Assembly: GCA_964537685.1 (NCBI GenBank)
Contig: CAZICM010000054.1
Coordinates: forward strand, 1-62,668
Origin: CAZICM01 sp964537685
GTDB lineage: Bacteria; Myxococcota_A; Polyangia; Polyangiales; Polyangiaceae
Length of the DNA stretch: 62,668 nucleotides
Direction of reading: 5' to 3'
Shown: in pieces, positions 25,004-33,386 of the stretch
Layout: every line of letters begins with the position of its first letter
Numbering within the stretch: position 1 is the stretch's first letter
Notes under the pieces: model-generated
Told to the model about the DNA's origin: nothing
The model's database searches: none
The model's input: only the letters and a program-made list of their open reading frames with translations
Translations under genes and position numbers: made by a program

Positions 25004-26508
25004 GAGAGCCAGCCTCCTTCGTGCATGACGCGGCGAAGGTGGTCTTCCGCTTCACGGCATTTTGCAAGGGCTTCCTTGAAGGCGGCGACAGCCTCGGGCA
25101 GCGGCGGGATGTCTGCGCCGATGGGCGGCAGCACATAGCGCGAGATGTTAAGCGTAAAGCCTTCTTTTTCGATTTCGGCGAGGCTGACGACGCGGGCGCG
25201 ATCCTGGATATCGGCGAAGCCGCGCACCCATGCGCTGATCTCGGCGACATGGGCCGGGTCGAGGAAGTTCTGAGCGCGGCCGCGGCGGAAAACGGAAGAG
25301 GCGTCGGCGATAAGCACTTTGCCTTGTTTGGGCTCTTCCTTGCGCCGGCGAAGAACCAATACACACGCGGCGAGGCCGGTGCCGTAGAAGAGATTTGGCG
25401 CGAGGCCGATAACGGCTTCGATTAGATCGTGTTCGAGCAAATGCTTGCGAATCTGAGCCTCGACACCGCCGCGAAAGAGCGCGCCCTGGGGCAGGACGAC
25501 ACCCATGCGGCCGGTTTTAGGCGCCATCGACTTAACCATGTGCTGAACCCAAGCCATGTCGGCATTGCTATCGGTGGGCAATCCCGCAAAGGCGCGGCCC
25601 CACGGGTCGCTCTCCCAAATCTCGCGGCCCCACTGTTCAAGCGAAAATGGCGGGTTGGCGATCACCACATCGAAGGTTGCGAGGCCGCCTGTGCTTGCAT
25701 CGGTAAATACGGGCTGGCGAAGCGTGTCGCCGCGCTCGATCACAAAATCCTCGATGCCATGGAGGAAGAGGTTCATGCGGGCGACGGCCGCGGTGGTGAG
25801 GTTTTTTTCCTGGCCATGAAGCTTGCCGAAAAACATGCGCGGGTCGCCGCCGCGTTCGCGCACATGAGCGACAGCCGCGAGAAGCATACCGCCCGTTCCG
25901 CAGGCGGGGTCGTAGATGGTTTCGGCTTCCTTGGGGTCGAGAATATCGACGATTAGCCGGACGACGCTGCGCGGGGTGTAGAACTCGCCGGCCTTTTTGT
26001 TTGTGGCATCGGCGAACTGTTTGATGAGGTACTCGTAGGCATCGCCCATCACATCGGAAGCGACGCGGTTATTGCCAATGGACAGTGCGGAGAAGTGTTC
26101 GATGAGGTCTTTTAACAGTTCGTCGGGCAAGCGGTCTTTGTTGGTCCACTGGGCATCGCCGAAGACGCCATAGAGATGTTTTTGGTTTGCGGCTTCGACG
26201 CCGCGCATAGCATTGGCGAGCGCGGTGCCGACATTCTTTGGCGTAGCGCGCACGGCTGACCAATGACAGCCATCGGGCACCTGAAAGCGGTGCTCATCGG
26301 CGAAATCCTCGCCATAGTCGGCAAGCATAACGGCGTGCTCTTCATCCCAAACATCGCAGATACGCTTGAAGAAGAGCAGCGGCAGGATATACGACTTCCA
26401 ATCGGTGCGATCGACTGGGCTACCTCGCAGGATATTGGCGGCCTCCCACAGGTGCGATTCGAGCTCGGCGAGGGTAAGGGGGAGCGCGAGAGCGGACTGG
26501 CTACTCAT
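25000..26508 (-). CDS. hsdM: Type I DNA methyltransferase subunit HsdM (first copy)
   Basis: A 502-aa N6-adenine methyltransferase with motif I YDPACGTGGMLLAAV and motif IV VVIANPPFSLEQWGRE, preceded by the helical HsdM N-terminus (LESHLWEAANILRGSPVDRTDWKSYILPLLFFKRI). It lacks the acidic tail of the second copy. It is the first large gene of the restriction operon, and its ATG overlaps the stop of a small upstream ORF. In the usual enzyme two identical HsdM bind one HsdS; here a mixed pair of the two HsdM proteins is possible. Confidence 0.95.
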   Translation of the reverse strand: MSSQSALALPLTLAELESHLWEAANILRGSPVDRTDWKSYILPLLFFKRICDVWDEEHAVMLADYGEDFADEHRFQVPDGCHWSAVRATPKNVGTALANAMRGVEAANQKHLYGVFGDAQWTNKDRLPDELLKDLIEHFSALSIGNNRVASDVMGDAYEYLIKQFADATNKKAGEFYTPRSVVRLIVDILDPKEAETIYDPACGTGGMLLAAVAHVRERGGDPRMFFGKLHGQEKNLTTAAVARMNLFLHGIEDFVIERGDTLRQPVFTDASTGGLATFDVVIANPPFSLEQWGREIWESDPWGRAFAGLPTDSNADMAWVQHMVKSMAPKTGRMGVVLPQGALFRGGVEAQIRKHLLEHDLIEAVIGLAPNLFYGTGLAACVLVLRRRKEEPKQGKVLIADASSVFRRGRAQNFLDPAHVAEISAWVRGFADIQDRARVVSLAEIEKEGFTLNISRYVLPPIGADIPPLPEAVAAFKEALAKCREAEDHLRRVMHEGGWLS

Positions 26509-26738
26509 GCTTGGCCTTTGTTTTTGAGGCGCGCGTTTGATGCCGCGGTGATTTCATCGCACATCCGTAAGAGCTCCGGGCGGCGGAAGGGAAAGGTTTC
26601 CGGCCGTTTGCAAGCTACGCCAACAGATGAGGCGGTATCAAGACGGCAGCGGGCATTGAGCCTGAGTTCCCGGCGCAAGCTGGCACGGGCGCACTCGTCA
26701 AGCCTCTTGGGATACCCCTTGGAGACCCCAGGACGCAT
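26505..26738 (-). CDS. Small ORF coupled to hsdM, function unknown
   Basis: A possible 77-aa basic protein (MRPGVSKGYPKRLDECARAS...) ending KNKGQA, whose TGA overlaps the hsdM ATG. The coupling is the main argument that it is translated. The open frame continues upstream into the 43-bp repeats, where it is certainly not informative, so the internal ATG at 26738 is taken as start. No family is recognised; it could be a leader peptide, a small regulator of the restriction operon or chance. Confidence 0.35.
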   Translation of the reverse strand: MRPGVSKGYPKRLDECARASLRRELRLNARCRLDTASSVGVACKRPETFPFRRPELLRMCDEITAASNARLKNKGQA

Positions 26739-26747
26739 CTTGGAGCT

Positions 26748-27131
26748 CATCCCGCCCATCTCCGCGCTCATCGGCCGCACCTCGCAAGGTCATCCCGCCC
26801 ATCTCCGAGCTCATCGGCCGCACCTCGCAAGGTCATCCCGCCCATCTCCGCGCTCATAGGCCGCACCTCCCGAGCTCATCCCGCCCATCTCCGCGCTCAT
26901 AGGCCGCACCTCGCAAGGTCATCCCACCCATCTCCGCGCTCATCGGCCGCACCTCCCGAGCTCATCCCGCCCATCTCCGAGCTCATCGGCCGCACCTCGC
27001 AAGGTCATCCCGCCCATCTCCACGCTCATCGGTCCTACCTCCCGAGGTCATCCCGCCCATCTCCGCGCCCATCGGCCGCACCTCCCGAGGTCATCGGCCG
27101 CACCTCCCGAGGTCATCGGCCGCACCTCCAC
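26748..27131. repeat. 43-bp tandem repeat array upstream of the hsd operon
   Basis: Eight consecutive 43-bp units begin at 26748, 26791, 26834, 26877, 26920, 26963, 27006 and 27049, followed by two 22-bp half units at 27092 and 27114. Each unit is a 21-mer starting CATCCCGCCCATCTCC plus a 22-mer starting CATCGGCCGCACCTC. The 22-mer ends in a variable tail, either GCAAGGT or CCGAGCT/CCGAGGT, that alternates irregularly between units. There are no unique spacers, and 43 is not a multiple of three, so it is neither CRISPR nor a protein repeat. It occupies the leader region of the restriction operon. Confidence 0.95.
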
Positions 27132-27181
27132 CCTCCCCTCGCCCCCCAAAAAAAATTGTTCAAAAAATTTTCTACTACCCC

Positions 27182-27209
27182 TTGACAAGCCAAAACCCCG
27201 GTTTATCCT
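27182..27209 (+). promoter_or_regulatory. Promoter of the 169-aa gene
   Basis: A perfect TTGACA at 27182-27187 is followed after 16 bases by TATCCT at 27204-27209 (four of six consensus bases), just right of an A/T-rich patch at 27147-27175. It is 120 bases upstream of the ATG at 27330. Confidence 0.5.
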
Positions 27210-27329
27210 CAACTTCGCCGCGCGCGCTGTCGCCGCAGGCGTACAGCCCCACGGCCACTTCTGTTGTACAATGTCTGGTCCCGGACCGGGTGTCTCACCC
27301 GCCTTCCCGTGGAGAATTGAAATCCCATC

Positions 27330-27839
27330 ATGAGCAATCCCAAAGAAGCTGTTCCCGGCGATTTAATCATCGATGCCTCCGATATCCCCGATATCGTGGA
27401 TGTTACGGCGGAAGAGATTAATGGCTTTATCAAGTTTCACGATGGCTATGAAAAAGCCTTGGCCAATCTGGAGCGTTTAAAGCCCAATGATGTCGATCGG
27501 GCAGGCTTGAATCCTAAAGCCGTTCAAGAGGCGGTGACGCTTATCGCTCAGCACCGGCAATGCGAAAAGTTATTGCCCGCCGCTGAAAAGCTGGCCGAGT
27601 TGATTTATGAAACCAAGATGGAGCGGGCTCACCGTATATCGCTGTTGATTGGCGAAATCGTTTCCCAGGCCAAGCGCCGAGGCCAGGGAAGCGCCGAGGC
27701 GGGGCTTGTTCTTGGGCCGCTGAAGGATCTGTTGGATTATCAGCTTGGGCCGGCCAATAAAGGTGTGGCCACCAAGAAGAAGAAGGAGAAAGAGGCCGGT
27801 GATTCCGAGAAAAAGCCGGGCTCGGGCGGGACGCCTTGA
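27330..27839 (+). CDS. Hypothetical protein with lysine-rich tail, 169 aa
   Basis: A 169-aa soluble, mostly helical protein. The body (about 20-140) contains EEINGFIKFHDGYEKALANL, LLPAAEKLAELIYETKMERA and IVSQAKRRGQGSAEAGLVLG; the last 25 residues are a Lys/Glu/Gly-rich disordered tail (ATKKKKEKEAGDSEKK). I do not recognise a named family. The segment at 27669-27721 is repeated, slightly decayed, next to the hsdR stop at 19295-19347, which suggests that a second copy of this gene once stood there. It has its own promoter and is divergent from the restriction operon across the 43-bp array. Confidence 0.8.
   Translation: MSNPKEAVPGDLIIDASDIPDIVDVTAEEINGFIKFHDGYEKALANLERLKPNDVDRAGLNPKAVQEAVTLIAQHRQCEKLLPAAEKLAELIYETKMERAHRISLLIGEIVSQAKRRGQGSAEAGLVLGPLKDLLDYQLGPANKGVATKKKKEKEAGDSEKKPGSGGTP
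27669..27721 (+). repeat. 53-bp imperfect direct repeat, right copy
   Basis: This lies inside the 169-aa gene and matches 19295-19347 at 48 of 53 positions. The two copies are about 8.4 kb apart, in the same orientation, on either side of the type I restriction locus. Confidence 0.8.
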
Positions 27840-27912
27840 TGGGCTATAACACGCTATCTGTCACCCTCTAATCGTATTGCCGGCTTTCCTTCCTGATATG
27901 AACCGCCGCGCG

Positions 27913-28290
27913 TCACTGCGCGACAATCGACCCCCGAAGCATATCCATCCCGCAGGTAAAGGCCACGCTGCCCGACGCGGGCATCGTGAAGTCAACCGTA
28001 ACCGCCCGTTTTAATGGAAGGTCCCGGCGGATATTCAGGGATGGAAATATGATCTGTTGCCCGCACCCATCGTCGGATGTGCGGGTGATCGTGAGGCGAA
28101 CGGGCTGGCCCGCAGGCGCCGAAAGATTGGCCGGATGGTAGCCGCTTCCGTCTACCGTTATGGAGAGGGATGCCGCCGATGCGCTATCACCCGATGCCGC
28201 GCCTTGTTGCGGGGTGGACGTTGCGCTCTGTTCACAGGCTGCGCCTAGGGGTATAAGCAAGAGCAAGGCTGCGATTTGAACGATGGTCAT
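27913..28290 (-). CDS. Cupredoxin-like lipoprotein of the copper operon
   Basis: A 125-aa exported protein. The signal peptide ends in a lipobox (LIPLGAAC, Cys19), a Ser/Ala-rich linker follows, and residues 40-125 form a cupredoxin-like beta-sandwich. Candidate copper ligands are His in GSGYHPAN, Cys in DDGCGQQ and Cys and Met in FTCGMDM near the end. It would bind copper at the outer face of the inner membrane or under the outer membrane and hand it to the efflux pump. Its ATG overlaps the cusA stop (ATGA), so it is the last gene of the Cus operon. Confidence 0.8.
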   Translation of the reverse strand: MTIVQIAALLLLIPLGAACEQSATSTPQQGAASGDSASAASLSITVDGSGYHPANLSAPAGQPVRLTITRTSDDGCGQQIIFPSLNIRRDLPLKRAVTVDFTMPASGSVAFTCGMDMLRGSIVAQ

Positions 28291-31200
28291 GAATCAGTGT
28301 CCTTTCCTTGTTTTTGTGTCAATGGTGTCAAGGGCGTAAGGATATGCTTCGCGCGCCGCCGGAATAGCAAATAGGCGGCGAGGGAAATCAGCATTGCCGC
28401 GCCGGCACACAGGGATGCCGTGTTGAGCCATCGCCCAGGCTCCGTTGTATAAAGCCGCACAATAAGCGATATGGCGAACAATGCCCCCATTGCCTTGAGC
28501 ATCGCAATGGCGCGCTCAAGCCAATGCAGCGTGGGCGTATGCGCTTCCTCAAGATGCCTCCATAAAAGCTGCTCGCTCCTCCAGTAGGTATAGATGACAG
28601 GAATGATCTCCAAGGTGAGGAATGCGCTCGTCACCAGACCGCCCACCATCGGCGCGGCGATGCGTTTCATGACGTCGGCGCCGCTTCCTTGAGCCCAAAG
28701 CAGCGGTATGAGGCCGATTAACATGGTGCTCACGGTCATGAGCTTGGGGCGGACCCGCTGGATTGTTCCTTCGGAGTGGGCTTCGATGATGTCTTCAAGG
28801 GTGTTGATGCGTCCTTCGCGGAGGCGCCGTTCATAGGCGTGGTCGATGTAGACAATCATGACAACGCCCGTCTGGGCCGCGAGCCCCACCAGCGCAATAA
28901 CGCCTACCCAGACGGCGGTGGATAGATTGTAGCCGAGAAGCCAGAGCGCCCATGCGCTGCCTACCAGGGCAAAGGGTACGGAGAGCAGGACGATGAGGAC
29001 TTCGGTGAAGTTCTTGAATTGGAGATAGAGCAAGACGACGGTGACGAGGAGCGCAATTGGGACGAGGATTTTCATGCGCGCTTCCATGTCGGCGAGCAGC
29101 TCGTATTGGCCGGTCCATTTCAGGTAGTAGCCGGCGGGGATGCTCAGCGTGCCGGCCGAACGGGCGCGCGCAACGGCGGCCTTGGCGTCGTCCACGTAGC
29201 CGCCGACGTCGCGATCCGTTTCGATGTCGACGTATACGTAGCCAACCAGAAGGCCCGCTTCGTCGCGGATCATGGGGGGGCCGGATGCAACGCGGATGTC
29301 CGCTATGGCGCCGAGCGGGATTTGAGCGGGAGCGCCGGCGGTGCTGGATGGGCTGGAGTTGCCGTTCATTCCATCGCCCGCCGCGGCGGTCATGCTGGTG
29401 GGTAGGGGGATTGCTACATCGCGAATGGCGTCGAGGCTCGAGCGGAAGTCCTGGGCATAACGAACGTTGACGGTAAAGCGGTTGCGTCCTTCAACGGTGG
29501 TTGTGATGGGCATGCCTCCAAGCGCGGATTCGATCACATCGTTGACGTCTTCGATTTGCAGGCCGTAGCGTGAAAGGCCCTCGCGATTGGGCACAACGTC
29601 CACATAGAGCCCGCCGACCGAGCGCTCGAAGAGGACGCTTCGGGTGCCAGGCACTTCGTGAAGGACGCGCTCGATCGATGTTCCAACGCGTTCAATCTCG
29701 GCGAGGTCGGTGCCGTAGACCTTGATGCCGATCGGTGTGCGGATGCCGGTGGTGAGCATGTCCACGCGATTCCGGATGGGCTGCGTGAAGGCGTTGGTCC
29801 AGCCGGGCAACTGCAAGCGCGCGTTCATTTCCTGAATGAGATCCTCGCGGGTCATGGGCACAAACTCGGGTTGAAGCCAGTTGAACAGCGGCCTCATCCA
29901 TTCCGGTGTGCGTCCTACGTACCAGCGCCGAAGGTACTTGGTGCGCCACTCGCTTTTTGGCTTGAGGCGCACGACGGTCTCGACCATGGAGAGCGGCGCG
30001 GGGTCGGTCGGCGTTTCGGCGCGGCCTATTTTGCCCAGTACCGACTCGACTTCTGGAAAGCGGCGCAGGGCTTCGTCTTGCCTGCGGAGTTGTTGGCGCG
30101 CTTCTTCGATGGAAATATTTGGGAAGGTCGTGGGCATGTAGAGTAGATCGCCCTCATCGAGCGGGGGCATAAACTCTGAGCCAAGCCGCTGTGCGATGGG
30201 CAGCGCGGAGACGAGCGCCATGACGCCGATGAGTACGGTGGTCTTTGGGTTGTGCAGCGCCACATGAACAAAGGGCTCGTAGACCTTGCGGATGGCGCGT
30301 GAGACGGGGTGGCGGGCCTCGGTGAAGATCTTGCCGCGGATGAGGTAGTCACGGAGCGCGGGCGCGACGGTTACGGAGAGAAGCGCGGCCGAGAGCATGA
30401 CAAAGGTTTTGGTGTAGGCCAGCGGCTTGAAGAGGCGCCCGGCTTGGCCGGTGAGGCCGAACACGGGCAGGAAGGAGACGGCGATAATGAGCAGCGAGAA
30501 AAAGATGGCCGGGGTGACTTCCTGGGCGGCTTCAGCGAGGAGCTTTTCGCGTTCCGCTTCGCTCATCTGTTTGGGCGCGTGTTCAAGCTTTTTGTGGGCG
30601 GCCTCGACCATAACGATTTCGGCGTCGACGGTTGCGCCGATGGCGATGGCGATTCCGCCGAGCGACATAATGGTCGCCGGGATGCCGAGGAAGTACATGG
30701 GAATGAAGGCTGTGACGACCGCGAGCGGGAGCGAAATAATGGGGAGAAGAGCGCTGCGCAGGTGCAGCAGAAATAGGATAAGCACAAGGGCGACGACGAT
30801 CATTTCCTCGGCCAGTGCGCCCTTGAGCGTATCGATTGCACGCTCGATAAGGTTTTTGCGATTGTAGACGGGTACGGCTTCGACGCCTTCGGGCAGGGTG
30901 GACCTCAGTTCTTCGAGCTTTCGTTCGACACGGCCGATGACATCGAGCGCATTCTCGCCGTACCTCATGACGACAATGCCGGAAACGGCCTCTCCTTTTC
31001 CGTCGAAGTCCGCGGCCCCGCGCCGGATATCGCCGCCCATCGTCACATGGCCAATATCGCGAACCAGCACGGGTGTGCCCCGCTCCGCCCGAATGACGAT
31101 GTTTTCAATATCCTCGGTGCGGGTGAGGTAGCCGCGTCCCCGGACGAAATACTCGCGTTCCGACATCTCGAGGACCCGGGCGCCGACATCGCTGTTGGAG

Positions 31201-31835
31201 CGCCGCACCGCCCGAACGACATCCGAAACCGTTAGGTCAAAGTTGCGCAGCCGAATAGGATCGACGGTGACTTGATACTGTTGCTCGTAGCCCCCGACGG
31301 AGGCGACTTCGGCGACGCCGGGAACGCTGGTGAGCGCATATCGAAGGGAAAAATCCTGCAGCGCGCGGAGTTGACCGAGATCGTGCCGGCCCGTGCGGTC
31401 GACGAGCACATACTGGTAAACCCAGCCAATGCCTGTTGCGTCGGGGCCGATGCGGGTGTTTGCATCGGGCGGAAGCCGGCTCCGGACGGTATTCAGGTAT
31501 TCGAGCACGCGAGAGCGGGCCCAATAGATGTCTGTTCCTTCTTCAAAGACAACATAGACAAAACTCATCCCAAACATGGTCTGGCCGCGCACATCGACGA
31601 CGTGGGGAGCGCCAAGCAAGGATGTGACCAGGGGATAGGTGACCTGGTCCTCAACGAGCGTGGGGGAGCGTCCCATCCATTCGGTGAAGACGATGACCTG
31701 GGGATCTGATAGATCTGGAATCGCGTCGAGCTTTACGCTGCGCATCGCGCTTACGCCCGCGACGGCGAGGGCAAGGGCGGCAAACAGAACGAGCGCGCGG
31801 TATTTCGCTGAAGCCTCGATAAGCCAACCGATCAT
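28287..31835 (-). CDS. cusA: CusA-type heavy-metal RND efflux pump
   Basis: A 1,182-aa inner-membrane proton-driven pump of the heavy-metal efflux RND family, moving Cu(I)/Ag(I) from periplasm to outside through CusB and CusC. It has the 12-helix plan, with VDAEIVMVEAAHKKL in transmembrane helix 4 and duplicated periplasmic domains. It is about 130 residues longer than E. coli CusA. One insertion is a Gly/Ser/Asn loop (about 825-850, AAAGDGMNGNSSPSSTAG), and the C-terminus carries about 85 extra residues with two further hydrophobic segments. It sits in the order cusC-cusB-cusA-cupredoxin, 3 bases after cusB. Copper rather than zinc or cobalt is inferred from the multicopper oxidase and cupredoxin neighbours. 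Confidence 0.93.
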   Translation of the reverse strand: MIGWLIEASAKYRALVLFAALALAVAGVSAMRSVKLDAIPDLSDPQVIVFTEWMGRSPTLVEDQVTYPLVTSLLGAPHVVDVRGQTMFGMSFVYVVFEEGTDIYWARSRVLEYLNTVRSRLPPDANTRIGPDATGIGWVYQYVLVDRTGRHDLGQLRALQDFSLRYALTSVPGVAEVASVGGYEQQYQVTVDPIRLRNFDLTVSDVVRAVRRSNSDVGARVLEMSEREYFVRGRGYLTRTEDIENIVIRAERGTPVLVRDIGHVTMGGDIRRGAADFDGKGEAVSGIVVMRYGENALDVIGRVERKLEELRSTLPEGVEAVPVYNRKNLIERAIDTLKGALAEEMIVVALVLILFLLHLRSALLPIISLPLAVVTAFIPMYFLGIPATIMSLGGIAIAIGATVDAEIVMVEAAHKKLEHAPKQMSEAEREKLLAEAAQEVTPAIFFSLLIIAVSFLPVFGLTGQAGRLFKPLAYTKTFVMLSAALLSVTVAPALRDYLIRGKIFTEARHPVSRAIRKVYEPFVHVALHNPKTTVLIGVMALVSALPIAQRLGSEFMPPLDEGDLLYMPTTFPNISIEEARQQLRRQDEALRRFPEVESVLGKIGRAETPTDPAPLSMVETVVRLKPKSEWRTKYLRRWYVGRTPEWMRPLFNWLQPEFVPMTREDLIQEMNARLQLPGWTNAFTQPIRNRVDMLTTGIRTPIGIKVYGTDLAEIERVGTSIERVLHEVPGTRSVLFERSVGGLYVDVVPNREGLSRYGLQIEDVNDVIESALGGMPITTTVEGRNRFTVNVRYAQDFRSSLDAIRDVAIPLPTSMTAAAGDGMNGNSSPSSTAGAPAQIPLGAIADIRVASGPPMIRDEAGLLVGYVYVDIETDRDVGGYVDDAKAAVARARSAGTLSIPAGYYLKWTGQYELLADMEARMKILVPIALLVTVVLLYLQFKNFTEVLIVLLSVPFALVGSAWALWLLGYNLSTAVWVGVIALVGLAAQTGVVMIVYIDHAYERRLREGRINTLEDIIEAHSEGTIQRVRPKLMTVSTMLIGLIPLLWAQGSGADVMKRIAAPMVGGLVTSAFLTLEIIPVIYTYWRSEQLLWRHLEEAHTPTLHWLERAIAMLKAMGALFAISLIVRLYTTEPGRWLNTASLCAGAAMLISLAAYLLFRRRAKHILTPLTPLTQKQGKDTDS

Positions 31836-31838
31836 GCT

Positions 31839-33386
31839 TCACCTCCAGGGTTTTGGGATCGCATCCTTGCAATCGGCGACCATCCGGCCCATGCCCGCGT
31901 GCTGCCGCTCGCAGGCCCGGCATTGCATGTATTTGTCGGCCAGGCGCTCGCGGTCGAACTCGGTTTCGCACGAGGGGCCCTGCTCGGGAGATCCTGCTTG
32001 CGCGCTGGAATTTGGGGCTGGGGCCGCGGCCAGCGATGCCTGGAGCCGGCTTTCGGAGTCCAGCATAAAGCTGCCGCGCGTGACCACCCGATCGCCTTTG
32101 GAGACGCCGGAAAGGATCTGAATTCGTCCCTCGCGGGAGAGTCCTGCGCGTACGAGCCTGGGCTCAAAGCGCTCGGCCCCCGTGGCCACGTAAACATATT
32201 CATGTTCTCCCGTGCGGATCACGGCGTCCCTCGGCACAAAGAGCCCCTGCGATGCGGGCAATTCGAACTCGACCTCGCCAAACTGGCCGGGCCGAAGATG
32301 CCCATCGGGATTGGGCACGACAAGGCGAACGCGCGCGGTGCGGGTTGACTCTTCAAGGATGGGTTCGATCAGGTCCACGCGGCCGCTGAGCGGCTCGGTC
32401 CGGTTGTTTGTCGCCGTGAAGCGCGCGTTCATGCCAACATGCATCGCTTGGAGATCGCGTTCGTGAACGCCGGCGATGATCCACACGCTGGAGAGGTCGG
32501 CGATTTCATAGAGCACCATCTCGGGCTCGGCCCGCGAGCCGAGGACCGCATTGAAGCGCGTCACATATCCCCCCGCCGGAGCCCTGACGGCGATCGCGCG
32601 GATCGGCTTGCCTGTTTGTGTGATCCATTGGATGTCGCCCGAGCCGAGCCCGAGGAGTTCGAGCGCGCGGCGCGCGGCGCTTGTAATATCGGTTGCGCCC
32701 GGTTGCGGCGTGCTGTCTGCGTTGGCGGCGCCGTTCCAGCGGATGGCGGTGAGGTACTCTTCCTGGGCCCGGTAGATTTCGGGGCTGTAAACGAACGCAA
32801 GAGCTTGGCCTCGTTTTACGCGCACGCCGGTCTGGCGGACGGCAACCTGCTCCACGAAGCCCGGCGCGCGCACCCGCACCTGGGCAAGGCCGGTTTCCGG
32901 TGCGCTGATGACGCCGGGGACCCGTAGGCGATCGCCGAGCGTGGCGCTCTCCGCCAAGCTTGTGCTGAGGCCGACCGTGCGCTGTTTCTCTTCGCTTACG
33001 GTAATGGCCGTGACGTTCGGCGGACTCGGGGCGGATGGAGGAGGCGCCGGGGCGGAAGAGGTTCCCGCCGGTGCCTGGTTGCGGCGTTCCTCGGGGATTG
33101 GTTCGAGGTTCATATGGCAGATCGGGCATTCCCCCGGATCGGGAGAGCGGATCTGGGGGTGCATTGCACAGTAGTACCGGGCCTCCTCGCGGGCGGCGTG
33201 GCCGTCTGGTTTTGGTCCCCAGAAGGTCCACACGGTATATCCGGCAAGCGAGGTGACGAGCGCAAGCAGAATCCAGCGAACAATGGCCATTGCCCGGAGC
33301 GCCCGCGGGCTCGGAGGGGGCGTGTGGGGCTCGTGGTGTCCCTCGTCTGGGGGCGCGTCTGTCTGCGTGTGTTCTTCGGTGCTCAT
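31839..33386 (-). CDS. cusB: CusB-type periplasmic adaptor with metal-binding domain
   Basis: A 515-aa membrane-fusion protein linking CusA to CusC. After an N-terminal membrane anchor (about 30-50) comes a small heavy-metal-binding domain with YYCAMHPQIRSPDPGECPIC and HMNLEP (about 68-95), which carries Cys, His and Met ligands. The barrel-sandwich and beta-barrel domains follow (VRVRAPGFVEQVAVRQTGVR, VRAPAGGYVTRFNAVLGSRA). The last 45 residues add a Cys-rich tail (CRACERQHAGMGRM, Cys also in PSCETE and ADCKD) that ordinary CusB lacks. It overlaps cusC by ATGA. Confidence 0.92.
   Translation of the reverse strand: MSTEEHTQTDAPPDEGHHEPHTPPPSPRALRAMAIVRWILLALVTSLAGYTVWTFWGPKPDGHAAREEARYYCAMHPQIRSPDPGECPICHMNLEPIPEERRNQAPAGTSSAPAPPPSAPSPPNVTAITVSEEKQRTVGLSTSLAESATLGDRLRVPGVISAPETGLAQVRVRAPGFVEQVAVRQTGVRVKRGQALAFVYSPEIYRAQEEYLTAIRWNGAANADSTPQPGATDITSAARRALELLGLGSGDIQWITQTGKPIRAIAVRAPAGGYVTRFNAVLGSRAEPEMVLYEIADLSSVWIIAGVHERDLQAMHVGMNARFTATNNRTEPLSGRVDLIEPILEESTRTARVRLVVPNPDGHLRPGQFGEVEFELPASQGLFVPRDAVIRTGEHEYVYVATGAERFEPRLVRAGLSREGRIQILSGVSKGDRVVTRGSFMLDSESRLQASLAAAPAPNSSAQAGSPEQGPSCETEFDRERLADKYMQCRACERQHAGMGRMVADCKDAIPKPWR

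Noticed and set aside
26748..27131. CRISPR array
   Set aside because: The repeats are contiguous 43-bp units with only base variants between them and no unique spacers; no cas genes are nearby.
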